Source: Anaerolineae bacterium | GTDB lineage: Bacteria; Chloroflexota; Anaerolineae; Aggregatilineales; Phototrophicaceae | Reading direction: 5' to 3' | Assembly (NCBI GenBank): GCA_022843385.1 | Contig: JALHNT010000003.1 | Location: forward strand, 62,001 to 126,000 | Length of the DNA stretch: 64,000 nt | Shown here: piece by piece, positions 35,743 through 45,029 of the stretch | How the letters are laid out: each line of letters starts with the position of its first letter | Position numbering within the stretch: the first letter of the stretch is position 1 | Translations under genes and position numbers: made by a program | Notes under the pieces: model-generated | The model's input: only the letters and a program-made list of their open reading frames with translations | Told to the model about the DNA's origin: nothing | The model's database searches: none

Positions 35743-36216
35743 ATGAGTGACAGGATAGCTCCTGACCGCTTTGAAAAATTGCAGAGCGAAAGCTGTTACA
35801 CGACAGAGAAACTCAGGAACTGGCCCAAGGATTGGCCTGAGAAGATATCACCTAACCGTACCGGCGAGTTCCTTTCGAAGATATGGGCGCATTTTGGTAC
35901 ACCCAATGAAGTAAACTTTGAAGGATTCTCCTATTGTTTTCGTGATCGAGACCTCAACATCCTGTTTAGTGCTTATTGTGCATCAACTGGCCCGGCATTT
36001 GGGGGGACTTATCGTCAATATGATCCAGCACAGGGCTTTATTGTGTCTGATGATTTGTTTGCGAAACTGAACGCCTCGCTGGAAGCGTTTGAGCTACTAC
36101 TCGAAAACACAGTACCAGCCGATTGTGAAATACAATTTGAGACTGATTTTGGGATTTATCGTGCCGGGGCTCGCAATGGGATTCCTTTTGAGGAGCCAGT
36201 GAAAAAGCAGAAGTGA
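35743..36216 (+). CDS. Unrecognised 157-residue protein
   Basis: This soluble protein starts behind a GAGGTGATGAC context and shows no signal peptide. It contains WPKDWPEKISPNRTGEFLSKIWAHFG (split across residues 27-52) and a C-terminal segment EIQFETDFGIYRAGARNG. I do not recognise a family; size, composition and setting in an AT-rich pocket would suit an immunity-type protein, but nothing proves it. It lies between the kinase fragment and the sigma factor. Confidence 0.6.
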   Translation: MSDRIAPDRFEKLQSESCYTTEKLRNWPKDWPEKISPNRTGEFLSKIWAHFGTPNEVNFEGFSYCFRDRDLNILFSAYCASTGPAFGGTYRQYDPAQGFIVSDDLFAKLNASLEAFELLLENTVPADCEIQFETDFGIYRAGARNGIPFEEPVKKQK

Positions 36217-36281
36217 TTGGCCGAAAACGGAACCGCTACATGTGCATCATGCTGACTGCAATATCCGCCTAAAGACTGAGT

Positions 36282-36309
36282 GTTACATCCTCATAACGAG
36301 GAGTATAAT
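36282..36309 (+). promoter_or_regulatory. Candidate promoter of ECF sigma gene
   Basis: GTTACA (36282-36287) and TATAAT (36304-36309) are separated by 16 bp. The start codon is about 130 bp further on, leaving a long leader. Confidence 0.45.
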
Positions 36310-36438
36310 CAAAGCAGTTTATCGATGAGCTGTTCGATTACTCTCCTTATCGCAACCTTCAGGGAAGGCACTGCGTATAGTACCATAAGCCCTTGAAGTG
36401 GTTTCATCCGCTCAAGGCAGGCGTGGGGAAGCGAGTAT

Positions 36439-37035
36439 ATGTCCGATCCAACTACGCTGGAATGGGTCAACGCCGCGATCAACGGTGATCAGGATGCTTT
36501 TGGCGATCTGGTATACGCTTATCAGGACTCAGTTTACAACCTGTGCTATCGAATGCTCGGCGAACGCGGCGAGGCCGAAGATGCAGCACAGGAAGCCTTC
36601 CTGCGAGCTTATCTGAATCTGAAGCGTTATGATGTCGAACGTTCTTTCAAAACGTGGTTGTTGAGCATCGCCTCCAACTATTGCATTGACCGGCTGCGTC
36701 GGCGACGGCTGCAATTTATGTCGTTGGATGATGAGCCGGTGGCGGAACGGTTGGCGCTGCCCAGCAATGACCCGGAGCCAGAGCCGACTTTGATGCGGCG
36801 TGAACACAGCGCGGCCATCCAGCAGTTGCTGGATCGGTTGTCGCCCGATTATCGCGCCGTGGTGGTGCTGCGTTACTGGTACGATTATTCCTACGCGGAG
36901 ATCGCGGAGATGACTGAAAGCACAGAAAGCGCCGTGAAAAGCCGTCTCTTCCGCGCCCGCCAGGCGTTGGCCGAACAACTCGGCACAGGGTCGGCTTCAT
37001 CGCGGCTGGGCGATCCGATTATGGAGGGATCGTAA
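36439..37035 (+). CDS. ECF sigma-70 family sigma factor
   Basis: This 198-residue protein has region 2 at about 20-88 (AFGDLVYAYQDSVYNLCYRM and the EDAAQEAFLRAY stretch) and region 4 at about 125-178 (YRAVVVLRYWYDYSYAEIAE). It would direct RNA polymerase to stress or envelope promoters. The stop is followed immediately by the start of a membrane protein that is a good anti-sigma candidate. The ATG at 36439 gives the family length. Confidence 0.93.
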   Translation: MSDPTTLEWVNAAINGDQDAFGDLVYAYQDSVYNLCYRMLGERGEAEDAAQEAFLRAYLNLKRYDVERSFKTWLLSIASNYCIDRLRRRRLQFMSLDDEPVAERLALPSNDPEPEPTLMRREHSAAIQQLLDRLSPDYRAVVVLRYWYDYSYAEIAEMTESTESAVKSRLFRARQALAEQLGTGSASSRLGDPIMEGS

Positions 37036-37605
37036 ATGTCGAATGAACGCCTGAAGCGGCTGATGCAGGAGTCGCTGGATGGAAATCTGCCGCCCGATCT
37101 GATACGGGAACTGGCCGACGGACTGGACGTGGATATTCAGCAATACCTGCAATACAACCGCCTGAAGATGGTGGACGAAATGCTGCGGAATGCGCCCTAT
37201 GAACGCGCTCCGGCGCGGCTGGCGCTGGGGGTGATGGCGAAGATCGCCCAGGCGGCGCAGGCTGAAGCCCGGACGGATACCGATGAGCAGGGCAAAGCGC
37301 TGACGCTGGCGCTGGGGCTGGTCATCCTGATGACGATGCCGGTGCTGGTGGCAGCCATGACGCTGTATCTCAACGCGGCGGGCAATGCCGAAATGCTCAA
37401 CGCCGTCATCCAGTACATCGCCAACCTGATGAAGCTGGTGGTGACGATGCTGGAGATGCTGATTCAAGGGGCGAGGACGGTGCTGGCGGATTATCCCCAG
37501 GCCGGTTTGCTGATGGTGACGGTGCTGCCGATTGTGGCCTTCTGGCTGATCCGCATCACCGATGGCGACCCGCACCAACCCCCGTCACCCTCCGACCCAT
37601 CGTAA
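37036..37605 (+). CDS. Putative membrane-bound anti-sigma factor
   Basis: This 189-residue protein has a cytoplasmic N-terminal part (about 1-90) followed by two membrane segments at about 95-116 and 158-175, joined by a long amphipathic stretch. It starts right at the sigma-factor stop, so the pair is co-translated. Anti-sigma function is inferred from this placement. The HxxxCxxC zinc motif of ZAS anti-sigma factors is absent, so it would be of a different type. Confidence 0.6.
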   Translation: MSNERLKRLMQESLDGNLPPDLIRELADGLDVDIQQYLQYNRLKMVDEMLRNAPYERAPARLALGVMAKIAQAAQAEARTDTDEQGKALTLALGLVILMTMPVLVAAMTLYLNAAGNAEMLNAVIQYIANLMKLVVTMLEMLIQGARTVLADYPQAGLLMVTVLPIVAFWLIRITDGDPHQPPSPSDPS

Positions 37606-37680
37606 TTGACCCCGGCGCGATAGCGGGGTATCATGCCCCGCTTCATCGCCGAGTGTCCGTGAGCGAGTGAGGCTTTTCCC

Positions 37681-37848
37681 ATGCGCAACCTCGATACCCG
37701 CAGTCTGGTGCTGATCGCTATCGCGGTCGCCGCCGGTTTGATCTTCCTCAATCCCGCTACCCTGAACACGATACTGGACACAGCGCTGCGCGTGGTCTAT
37801 ATCGTCCTCGGCCTGGTCGGGATTCTGTATCTGTGGCGTCGGCTGTAA
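37681..37848 (+). CDS. Small two-span membrane protein
   Basis: This 55-residue frame encodes RSLVLIAIAVAAGLIFL and VVYIVLGLVGILYLW, two clear hydrophobic helices joined by a short polar turn, with an Arg-rich end. It starts at an ATG 75 bp after the anti-sigma candidate and ends 5 bp before a bidirectional terminator, so it is probably the last gene of that transcript. The family is unrecognised. Confidence 0.6.
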   Translation: MRNLDTRSLVLIAIAVAAGLIFLNPATLNTILDTALRVVYIVLGLVGILYLWRRL

Positions 37849-37853
37849 TAGAA

Positions 37854-37875
37854 AGAGGCGCTCAGGTGCGCCTCT
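37854..37875. terminator. Bidirectional terminator between small membrane gene and potA
   Basis: AGAGGCGC and GCGCCTCT form a perfect 8-bp stem with a 6-nt loop between two convergent genes. On the minus strand it is followed by TTCTATT; U-richness is modest. Confidence 0.65.
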
Positions 37876-37892
37876 GATACGATAGCAACGGG

Positions 37893-39071
37893 TCAGTTCG
37901 CCAGCAGGCGGGCATTCTCGGCGTCGAAGAAGACATTCACCAGATCATCGCGGTCGAAGTAGGTATCGGAACGCAGGCCGTAGTTCTGCACCCGGACGAT
38001 GATTTCGTGGCTGAAGTCCTTGCCCACGCCCACCCGATAGCGGGTGTCGGTGCCGATGTAGACTGATTCGCGGATCTTGCCAGTGATGATGATGATGTCC
38101 GGGTCTTTGAGCAGGGCGGTTTTGTAGGCATCGGCGGTGTCGCTGCTGCCATCAGGATACTTGACCGGGCCAGACACCGGGAACAGATTGAGCTTTTCCG
38201 GGCGAACCGCAACGGTGCAGTCGCAGCCGCCGGGCATGTTATCGCTGCTCTTGACGGCGCGGATGGCGGTCTGATCGTCGATCTTGACCACGCCGAACTG
38301 GCCCTTGGCTTCGACAAACGTACCGTTGATGAAGTTGGTCTCGCCGATGAAGTCGGCCACAAACTTGGTGGTCGGCATCTCATAGATTTCTTCGGGCGAA
38401 CCGATTTGCAGCACTTTCCCCTTATCCATAACAGCGATGCGATCCGCCATCGTCAGGGCTTCTTCCTGGTCGTGGGTGACGAAGATGAAGGTGATGCCCA
38501 GGCTCTTCTGCATCGCTTTCAGCTCATAGCGCATCGCTTCGCGCAGCTTGAGGTCGAGCGCCGACAGTGGCTCATCCAGCAGCAAGACCTGTGGGCGTTT
38601 GACGATGGCGCGGGCCAGGGCCACACGCTGCTGCTGACCCCCGGAAAGCTGACGGGGACGGCGGTCGGCCACCTGCGGCAGACGCACCAGACTCAGGGCT
38701 TCTTCGGCGCGCTTCCGGGCTTCGGCGCGTTTGACGCCTTCCATCTCCAGCCCGAACATGATGTTTTGCAGGGCCGTCATGTGGGGGAAGAGGGCATAGT
38801 CCTGAAAGACGGTGTTGACCGGGCGGTGAAACGGCGGGACATTCTGCACCTCGCGCCCGCGAATGAGAATCTTGCCGGAGGTGGTATCTTCAAAACCGGC
38901 GATCATCCGCAGCGTGGTGGTCTTGCCGCAGCCGCTCGGCCCCAGCATGGCGAAGAATTCACCGTCGTAAATGTCGAATGAGACATTATCGACAGCGCGG
39001 ACGGCGCCATCCTGACGCGGAGAAGCAAATTCCTTGACGACATCAATGAGCTGTACATCTGCTTCGGGCAT
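37893..39071 (-). CDS. potA: Polyamine ABC transporter ATPase PotA
   Basis: This 392-residue ATPase has Walker [10 protein letters not shown] at 44-52, the signature LSGGQQQR at 142-149, Walker B LLLDEP at 163-168, and a C-terminal TOBE/OB regulatory domain from about 240. It matches the PotA/CysA branch that energises spermidine/putrescine uptake. It is the last gene of the locus, downstream of three binding proteins, and is separated from the nearest one by a terminator-like hairpin, so its expression may need read-through or its own promoter. Confidence 0.93.
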   Translation of the reverse strand: MPEADVQLIDVVKEFASPRQDGAVRAVDNVSFDIYDGEFFAMLGPSGCGKTTTLRMIAGFEDTTSGKILIRGREVQNVPPFHRPVNTVFQDYALFPHMTALQNIMFGLEMEGVKRAEARKRAEEALSLVRLPQVADRRPRQLSGGQQQRVALARAIVKRPQVLLLDEPLSALDLKLREAMRYELKAMQKSLGITFIFVTHDQEEALTMADRIAVMDKGKVLQIGSPEEIYEMPTTKFVADFIGETNFINGTFVEAKGQFGVVKIDDQTAIRAVKSSDNMPGGCDCTVAVRPEKLNLFPVSGPVKYPDGSSDTADAYKTALLKDPDIIIITGKIRESVYIGTDTRYRVGVGKDFSHEIIVRVQNYGLRSDTYFDRDDLVNVFFDAENARLLAN

Positions 39072-39142
39072 AATCCCCTGACCTGTGGGTAAACTGAATC
39101 ATCCTTGCGACGGCTGATGATAATACCGTAATTGCAGCAAAA

Positions 39143-39166
39143 GGGGGTGGACAGTTTTCCACCCCC
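39143..39166 (-). terminator. Terminator-like hairpin between potD copy 3 and potA
   Basis: GGGGGTGGA and TCCACCCCC form a 9-bp GC-rich stem with a 6-nt loop. On the minus strand it is followed by TTTT. It lies 8 bp after the potD copy 3 stop and before potA, and could reduce transcription of the ATPase relative to the binding protein. Confidence 0.65.
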
Positions 39167-39174
39167 GGCAAAAC

Positions 39175-40287
39175 TCACTGGCTCAACAGGACTTTGAGCT
39201 CATCCCAGGCGTCGGTACGGGTGCGCGCCCAGGTGTCGCCGCCATTGACGACGGTGAACAGCCGTTCAGAAACGCTCGCATCGGGGTAGATGATCGGGTC
39301 ATTCAGGTATTCCGGCAGGATCAAGGCCTGGTCAATGGCGGCCTGATTGGGTGACCCATAAGCGGTGTAGTTGCTCAGATCAGCGCCCACCTGCGGGTCG
39401 AGGATGTAGTCCATGAAGACATGCGCCAGCGCGACATTCGGCGCATCGACCGGGATCGCCATGTTGTCCACCCAGCGGAAGCCGCCTTCTTCGGGGATTA
39501 CATAGTCGAACTTGCCGGCACAGTTCTTCTCCGGGTTGGCGGCGCAGTCGGCCTTGATCTGGAAGATGTCGCCGCTGTATTCCACCACAATATCGACTTC
39601 ACCGGTCGCCAGCCGTTCCTGACCGTCGTCCTGGGCGATGGTGCGGACGTTGCCGCCGTTATCCGCCAGGAAGTCACGGGCATAAGCGATCTCATCCGGG
39701 TTGCCGCTGTTGACATCGTAGCCGAGGATGATGAGGGCGATTCCCAGCATGGCGTCCATATCTTCCAGCCAGGCGACATTACCACCGTAATTCCACACCT
39801 GGCTCCAACTGGTCAATTCACCGACGGCTTCGACGTTGTAGCCAAGGCCAATCGTCCCCCACTGATACGGCACCGTGTACTGGTTGTCGGGGTCGTAGAT
39901 CGGGTCTTTCAGGTCTTCGGAGACATTGGCGAAGTTGGGGATCAGGGTCAGGTCGATGGGCTGCAACAGCTCTTCGCGCAGCATCGTCACCACGCTGGAG
40001 CCGGTTGGCACGACCAGATCGAAACCGGGATTGCCGGCGCGCAGCTTGGCGATCATCTCTTCATTGCTGCCGTAGAAAGTCTGTACAATGGTGACGCCGC
40101 ACAGATCCTCGAAATTGGGGATGGTGTCTTCGGCGACATAGGTCGTCCAGTTATACAGGTTGAGCGTCTGCCCCGCAAAACCAGCCGGGCATGTCCAGCC
40201 TGAGTTTTGGGCCAGCGTCAGCGATGGCAGCAGCGCCGCAACCATTATGAGCAGCGCACAACACAGCCATTTCGTTTTGTTCATCAT
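39175..40287 (-). CDS. potD: Polyamine-type binding protein PotD, copy 3
   Basis: This 370-residue periplasmic-type binding protein has a Sec signal peptide ending near LTLAQ. The mature region contains LNLYNWTTYVAEDTIPNFE and VPYQWGTIGLGYN, typical of PotD/PotF. It belongs to the same transport locus as potB, potC and potA. It is closer in sequence to copy 1 at 41785 than to copy 2. Conserved cysteines near the mature N-terminus (TCPAGF, LCGV) and CAANPEKNCAG suggest disulfides. Confidence 0.92.
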   Translation of the reverse strand: MMNKTKWLCCALLIMVAALLPSLTLAQNSGWTCPAGFAGQTLNLYNWTTYVAEDTIPNFEDLCGVTIVQTFYGSNEEMIAKLRAGNPGFDLVVPTGSSVVTMLREELLQPIDLTLIPNFANVSEDLKDPIYDPDNQYTVPYQWGTIGLGYNVEAVGELTSWSQVWNYGGNVAWLEDMDAMLGIALIILGYDVNSGNPDEIAYARDFLADNGGNVRTIAQDDGQERLATGEVDIVVEYSGDIFQIKADCAANPEKNCAGKFDYVIPEEGGFRWVDNMAIPVDAPNVALAHVFMDYILDPQVGADLSNYTAYGSPNQAAIDQALILPEYLNDPIIYPDASVSERLFTVVNGGDTWARTRTDAWDELKVLLSQ

Positions 40288-40342
40288 AGCCTCCAGTTTG
40301 TCGAATACTACTTCTCACCTTACGAACAAACCTCACCTGTTA

Positions 40343-40442
40343 CCCTCACCCCTAGCCCCTCTCCCTCAGGGCGAGGGGAATAAAGTGCACCACTGAGAGT
40401 GGAAGTCCTTCTCCATGAGGGAGAAGGATTTAGGATGAGGGT
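40343..40442. repeat. REP-like palindrome, copy 2
   Basis: It begins CCCTCACCCCTAGCCCCTCT and ends GGATGAGGG, with an inner GGGAGAAGG arm. It sits between potD copies 3 and 2 in the polyamine locus. Confidence 0.7.
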
Positions 40443-40459
40443 TATCTGAGTAAGGTGAA

Positions 40460-41584
40460 TTACTGTCCCAGTGAAACCTTGATCTCATTCCAGGCATCCA
40501 GCCGCAGTCGCTTCCAGTCATCGCCGCCATCGACCAGAACGAACAACCGGGCTTCGGTTTCGTCATCGGGATAGACGAAGGGGCTTTCCAGGAACTCGGC
40601 CAGGATGAGCTTCTGATCGATGGCCGGCTGAATCGGCGTGGCATAAGCGGTCAGGTTGCTGTTGTCGGCGGAAACCTGTGGGTCGAGCATGTAATCGAGG
40701 AAGACATGCGCCAGTTCGGGATTGGGCGCATCTTTGGCAATCGCCAGATTATCGACCCAGGCCACGCCGCCTTCTTCGGGAATGGCGTAATCGAGTTCGT
40801 CCTTACAACCCAGCGCTTCATTTTCGTTGCATTCTTTGGCGACGCGCAGGATTTCGCCGTTATAGGCGATCACCATATCGACTTCGCCGGATTGCAGCCG
40901 CAGCCGGCCATCACCCTGAGCGATGGTGCGGACGTTGTCGCCGTTATCGATCAGGTAATCACGGGCCGCTTCGATCTCGGAGGCTTCGCTGGTGTTCGGA
41001 TCATAACCCAGAATGCGCAGCGCCACGCCGATGATGGCATCCGGTTCCTCCACCCAGGCCACGTTGCCGTCGTAATTCCACATATCTTCCCAACTGGTCA
41101 GCGTCTTGCCCAGCCGGGCTTTGTTGTAGCCGATGCCAATCGTCCCCCACTGATACGGGACGGTGTACTGATTGCCGGGGTCATAGGCCGGGTTCTTGAG
41201 GAATTCGCTGACGTTGGTTTCGAAGCTGGGGATTTGGCTCAGGTCAATCGGTTCCATCAGGTCTTCGCGCACCAGCACCGGAATGTAGGAGCCGCTGGGG
41301 ACGATGACATCATAGCCAGGGTTGCCCAGACGCAGCTTGGCGATCAGTTCGTCATTGCTGCCGTAATTCTCAAGCTGAAGGGTGACGCCGCACAGCGTCT
41401 CAAAATCCACAATCGTCTTTTCGTTGATGTAATCGGTCCAGTTGTAGAGCGTCAGGGTTTGCCCTTCAAAGCCTTCCGGGCAGACCCACTCGGTCATGAT
41501 CTCACTGTCCTGGGCGACGGCGAAAAGGGGCAGTGCCAGGGCGAACAGCGTCACCAGAGAAAGCAGACTGAGTTTTCGTATCAT
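40460..41584 (-). CDS. potD: Polyamine-type binding protein PotD, copy 2
   Basis: This 374-residue paralogue has a Sec signal ending near FAVAQ and the same core, with LTLYNWTDYINEKTIVDFE and VPYQWGTIGIGYN. It is the most diverged of the three copies, with differences around the binding cleft (e.g. VKTL-to-GKTL region near TSWEDMWNYDGN), so a different ligand preference is possible. The extracytoplasmic Cys pattern is kept. Confidence 0.92.
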   Translation of the reverse strand: MIRKLSLLSLVTLFALALPLFAVAQDSEIMTEWVCPEGFEGQTLTLYNWTDYINEKTIVDFETLCGVTLQLENYGSNDELIAKLRLGNPGYDVIVPSGSYIPVLVREDLMEPIDLSQIPSFETNVSEFLKNPAYDPGNQYTVPYQWGTIGIGYNKARLGKTLTSWEDMWNYDGNVAWVEEPDAIIGVALRILGYDPNTSEASEIEAARDYLIDNGDNVRTIAQGDGRLRLQSGEVDMVIAYNGEILRVAKECNENEALGCKDELDYAIPEEGGVAWVDNLAIAKDAPNPELAHVFLDYMLDPQVSADNSNLTAYATPIQPAIDQKLILAEFLESPFVYPDDETEARLFVLVDGGDDWKRLRLDAWNEIKVSLGQ

Positions 41585-41731
41585 GTCATTCTCCTTAATA
41601 ACCTGCCCCTATCATGCCGCAGGTGGCAGAAAAGGGGTATGTCATGTTTCAACAGAAATTCAGGTTGAAAATATAGGTTGTCCGATGACGGTGATGGTGG
41701 AGTTGCGCAGGGACACGCCTTTCAGCTAAAT

Positions 41732-41764
41732 AAAAAGGGGGTGGGAGCCTGCGCTCCACACCCC
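41732..41764 (-). terminator. Intrinsic terminator downstream of potD copy 1
   Basis: GC-rich arms at 41737-41748 and 41753-41764 pair with two single-base bulges and a 4-nt loop, followed on the minus strand by TTTTT. It lies 21 bp after the stop of potD copy 1. Confidence 0.65.
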
Positions 41765-41784
41765 GCGATTGATCGTGCCAGTCC

Positions 41785-42903
41785 TTATTGACCGAGCAGT
41801 ACCTTGACTTCGTTCCAGGCATCATTGTAGGCCTGGGCGGCTTCATCACCGACATCAATGACCTCGAACAGCGTGGCTTCCACTTCGGCTGTCGGATACA
41901 GGATCGGGTTCTCCAACAGTTCCGGCAGGATCAAACCCTGATCGACCGAGGCCTGATTGGGGGTGGAGAAGGCGGTGAAGTTGCTGATGTCCGCGCCCAC
42001 CTGGGCATCCAGAATGTAGTCCATGAAGACATGGGCCAGCGCCGGATTCGGAGCATCGGTGGGGATCGCCATGTTATCGACCCAGCGGATTGCGCCTTCA
42101 GCCGGCAGGGCATAGGCGAACTTGCCAGCGCATTCCTTCTCCGGGTTGGCTTCGCAGTCAGCGATCACCTGGAAGATGTCGCCGCTGTACTCGATGGTGA
42201 TGTCCACTTCGCCGGTCGCCAGCTTTTCCTGACCATCATCAACAGCGATGGTGCGAACATTGCTGCCGCGATCAATCAGAAAATCGCGGGCTTCACCGAT
42301 TTCATCCAGGTTGGTGGTATTGGCGTCATAGCCCAACTGCACCAGGGCGAAGCCGAGCATATTGCGCGGGTCTTCGATCCACGACACGTTGCCGCTGAAC
42401 GTCCAGACATCTTCCCAGGAGGTAATTTCCTTGCCGACAGCTTCGACGTTATAACCGACGCCCATCGTGCCCCACTGGTAGGGGACGGTGTAGGTGTTCT
42501 CCGGGTCGTAAGCCGGGCCTTGCATCGCTTCCTTGACGTTAGCGAAGTTGGGGATCATGCTCAAATCGAGTTCTTCCAGCATCCCTTCGCGCACCATCAA
42601 CGGGATGAACACGCCAGTGGGAACGACGATGTCATAGCCGGGGTTGCCGGTACGCAGCTTGGCGATCACCTCTTCGTTGCTGCCGAAGAAGGTCTGCACC
42701 ACTGTCACACCGCACAGCGCCTCGAAATCCGGGATGGTGGTTTCGGCCACATAGGTCGTCCAGTTATACAGGTTCAAGGTCTGCCCGGCGAACCCTTCCG
42801 GGCAAGTCCAGGATGTTTTGATTTCGCTATCCTGCGCCAGCGCCGCGACGGGCAGGCTGAGCGCGACGGCGATCAACGTCAAACAGAAAAACAACTTACG
42901 CAT
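41785..42903 (-). CDS. potD: Polyamine-type binding protein PotD, copy 1
   Basis: This 372-residue binding protein follows potC by 35 bp and is therefore the copy most directly linked to the permeases. It has a Sec signal ending near ALAQD, and the core LNLYNWTTYVAETTIPDFE and VPYQWGTMGVGYN. It shares CPEGFAG, LCGV and CEANPEKECAG with copy 3. A terminator follows, so the permease transcript can end here. Confidence 0.93.
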   Translation of the reverse strand: MRKLFFCLTLIAVALSLPVAALAQDSEIKTSWTCPEGFAGQTLNLYNWTTYVAETTIPDFEALCGVTVVQTFFGSNEEVIAKLRTGNPGYDIVVPTGVFIPLMVREGMLEELDLSMIPNFANVKEAMQGPAYDPENTYTVPYQWGTMGVGYNVEAVGKEITSWEDVWTFSGNVSWIEDPRNMLGFALVQLGYDANTTNLDEIGEARDFLIDRGSNVRTIAVDDGQEKLATGEVDITIEYSGDIFQVIADCEANPEKECAGKFAYALPAEGAIRWVDNMAIPTDAPNPALAHVFMDYILDAQVGADISNFTAFSTPNQASVDQGLILPELLENPILYPTAEVEATLFEVIDVGDEAAQAYNDAWNEVKVLLGQ

Positions 42904-42938
42904 TATGCCTCCTCAATAGCAATAGAATCGCACTGTGA

Positions 42939-43853
42939 TTAGCGGTTGCTGCCGCGATTTTGCAACAACTGCACGAACCCAACTAACACCATAGATGCTA
43001 ACAACATCAGGGTCGAAATAGCATTAATCTCTGGTGAGACTCTCTGGCGCAGCAGCCCATAAACGAAGATGGGCAGAGTGTTGGTGCCAACGCCATTGTT
43101 GAAGAAGGTCACCAGGTAATCATCCAGCGACAGCGTGAAGGCCAGCAGTGCGCCCGCGACTACGCCCGGCAGGATCAGCGGGAAGGTGACGCGCCAGAAG
43201 ACCAGCCATTCATTGGCACCCAGATCACGAGCGGCTTCTTCAAAGCGCGGATTCATATCGGCCAGACGGGCACGGACGACGATCACGACGAACGAAATAG
43301 AGAAGGCCACATGACCGATGATAATGGTACCAAAGCCATAGGTGGTGACGCGCCCGGTCAGATTTTCCCACAGGTCGAACAGGAACTTGAAGAAGACAGC
43401 CAGCGAGACGGCCTGGGTGATTTCCGGGATGACCACTGGCAGATACAGCACACCATCCAGCAGCTTCTTACCGGGGAAGCTGCCGCGTTGCAGGGCGATG
43501 GCGACCATGGTGCCGATGATGGTGGTGATAATCATGGAGACGAAGGCGATGAAGAGCGTATTGCGCAGCGCGTTGACCATCTCCTGGGTGAAGCGGTTAT
43601 CGCCATTGAAGATGCGGGCATACCAATTGGTCGTCAGGCCGCCCCAGGTCGAAACCGAGGTGCTGTCGTTGAACGAAAAGACGACCAGCACGACAATCGG
43701 TGCCCAGAGGAAGAAATAGGCGAAGACCGGATTGAAATACAGGCCGATCTTGCCCAGGGTTCGTACCAGCTTGTCGCGGCGAATCTTGTCGTAATCGAAA
43801 TCAGCGAGCTGAACTCCGGCGGCTGGTCGTGTAGAGAGGGTCTGTCCGGTCAT
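42939..43853 (-). CDS. potC: Polyamine ABC transporter permease PotC
   Basis: This 304-residue permease has six hydrophobic helices and the EAA loop FEEAARDLGANEWLVFWRVT. Together with PotB it forms the membrane pore of the spermidine/putrescine-type importer. It overlaps the potB stop by 4 bp, indicating translational coupling. Confidence 0.94.
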   Translation of the reverse strand: MTGQTLSTRPAAGVQLADFDYDKIRRDKLVRTLGKIGLYFNPVFAYFFLWAPIVVLVVFSFNDSTSVSTWGGLTTNWYARIFNGDNRFTQEMVNALRNTLFIAFVSMIITTIIGTMVAIALQRGSFPGKKLLDGVLYLPVVIPEITQAVSLAVFFKFLFDLWENLTGRVTTYGFGTIIIGHVAFSISFVVIVVRARLADMNPRFEEAARDLGANEWLVFWRVTFPLILPGVVAGALLAFTLSLDDYLVTFFNNGVGTNTLPIFVYGLLRQRVSPEINAISTLMLLASMVLVGFVQLLQNRGSNR

Positions 43854-44743
43854 TTCGCTGTCTCCCGATCGCCATACTTCAGATAGATGATGACACCCAC
43901 CGTCACGATCATCATGAGCACCACTGATAAAGCCGAGCCGCGCGGGTAGTTGGCACCCGAACCGCGAAACTGTGACTGTACCAGATTACTGATCATCAAG
44001 CCCTGCGTGCCGCCCAATAAATCGGGGGTCACGAAGGCACCGATGGTGGGGATGAACACCAGAATAACGCCGGCCACCACACCAGGCAGGGTCATGGGCA
44101 GCACAACGCGGAAGAATACTGATAGATCATTCGCCCCGAGATCGTGTCCGGCTTCGACAAATCGGAAGTCGAACTTCTCGACAGCGGCATAAATCGGCAG
44201 CACCATGTAGGGCAGATAGCTGTAGACAAGACCGATGATGACGGCTTCGCGGGTGTTCAGCAGATCGAGCGATCCCTGTAACAAACCGAGGCTGTTCAGC
44301 AGACTGCCTAACACCCCTTCCGGCGCGATGATGGTCTTAAGGGCGTAGGTGCGAACCAAGAAGTTCGTCCAGAAGGGCATGATGACCAGGAAGAGCGCGA
44401 AGTTGCGCACCCAGGGGCTTTTGCGAGTGCTGATGAAGAAGGCCAGCGGGTAGCCAATCAACAGGCAGAAGACGGTGGTCAGGGCGGAAATCCAGATTGA
44501 GCGGAGGATGATGGTGGAATAGATGGGACGCCGGGCGAAGAAGTCAAAGGCGTCGTTATAGTGTTCCAGCGTGAAGGGGAGTTGACCGCCATCGCCACCA
44601 CTGACCGGCGTCAGGAAGCTGATGAGTACCACCACCAACACCGGGATGATAAAGAAAATCCCCAACCAGAAGATGGCGGGGAAGGCGAGAAAGACATTTC
44701 GATTGCGGTCACGTCGTTTCATTGGCGCGGCTACAGCGGCCAT
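43850..44743 (-). CDS. potB: Polyamine ABC transporter permease PotB
   Basis: This 297-residue permease has six helices and an EAA loop FVEAGHDLGANDLSVFFRVV. The ATG at 44743 is preferred: AGGGGGT lies a few bases upstream and the protein then starts MAAVAAP, while the longer in-frame extension has no family similarity. It is the first gene of the polyamine locus. Confidence 0.94.
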   Translation of the reverse strand: MAAVAAPMKRRDRNRNVFLAFPAIFWLGIFFIIPVLVVVLISFLTPVSGGDGGQLPFTLEHYNDAFDFFARRPIYSTIILRSIWISALTTVFCLLIGYPLAFFISTRKSPWVRNFALFLVIMPFWTNFLVRTYALKTIIAPEGVLGSLLNSLGLLQGSLDLLNTREAVIIGLVYSYLPYMVLPIYAAVEKFDFRFVEAGHDLGANDLSVFFRVVLPMTLPGVVAGVILVFIPTIGAFVTPDLLGGTQGLMISNLVQSQFRGSGANYPRGSALSVVLMMIVTVGVIIYLKYGDRETAK

Positions 44744-44918
44744 CGTTCGACCCCCTTGTGGGAACACCCGCGAATTGGGAAAAGGGCCAACACAATCGGG
44801 AGACCGATTGGTCAATCGAGGAAAAGTCCGATCAACGACGCTGATTATGACGAAACATGTCGGTACGCGCAATAGCGAATCGCGAAGCCGGCATAATTGG
44901 CTGTATCCAGCCGTGCAA

Positions 44919-44986
44919 CCTCACCCCCCGCCCCCTCTCCAATCCATTGGAGAGGGGGAGTCGAACGCAGTGAGACGGGGGTGAGG
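44919..44986. repeat. REP-like palindrome, copy 3
   Basis: It begins CCTCACCCCCCGCCCCCTCT, has GGAGAGGGGG as the inner arm and ends GGGGGTGAGG. It lies in the 286-bp gap upstream of potB, which otherwise shows no gene. Confidence 0.7.
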
Positions 44987-45029
44987 TCAATTGATAATGG
45001 CTACCGAAAACGTTGAAATGCACCCGAAA

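Noticed and set aside
41788..42942. Long plus-strand frame opposite potD copy 1
   Set aside because: Antisense shadow of a well-supported binding protein.
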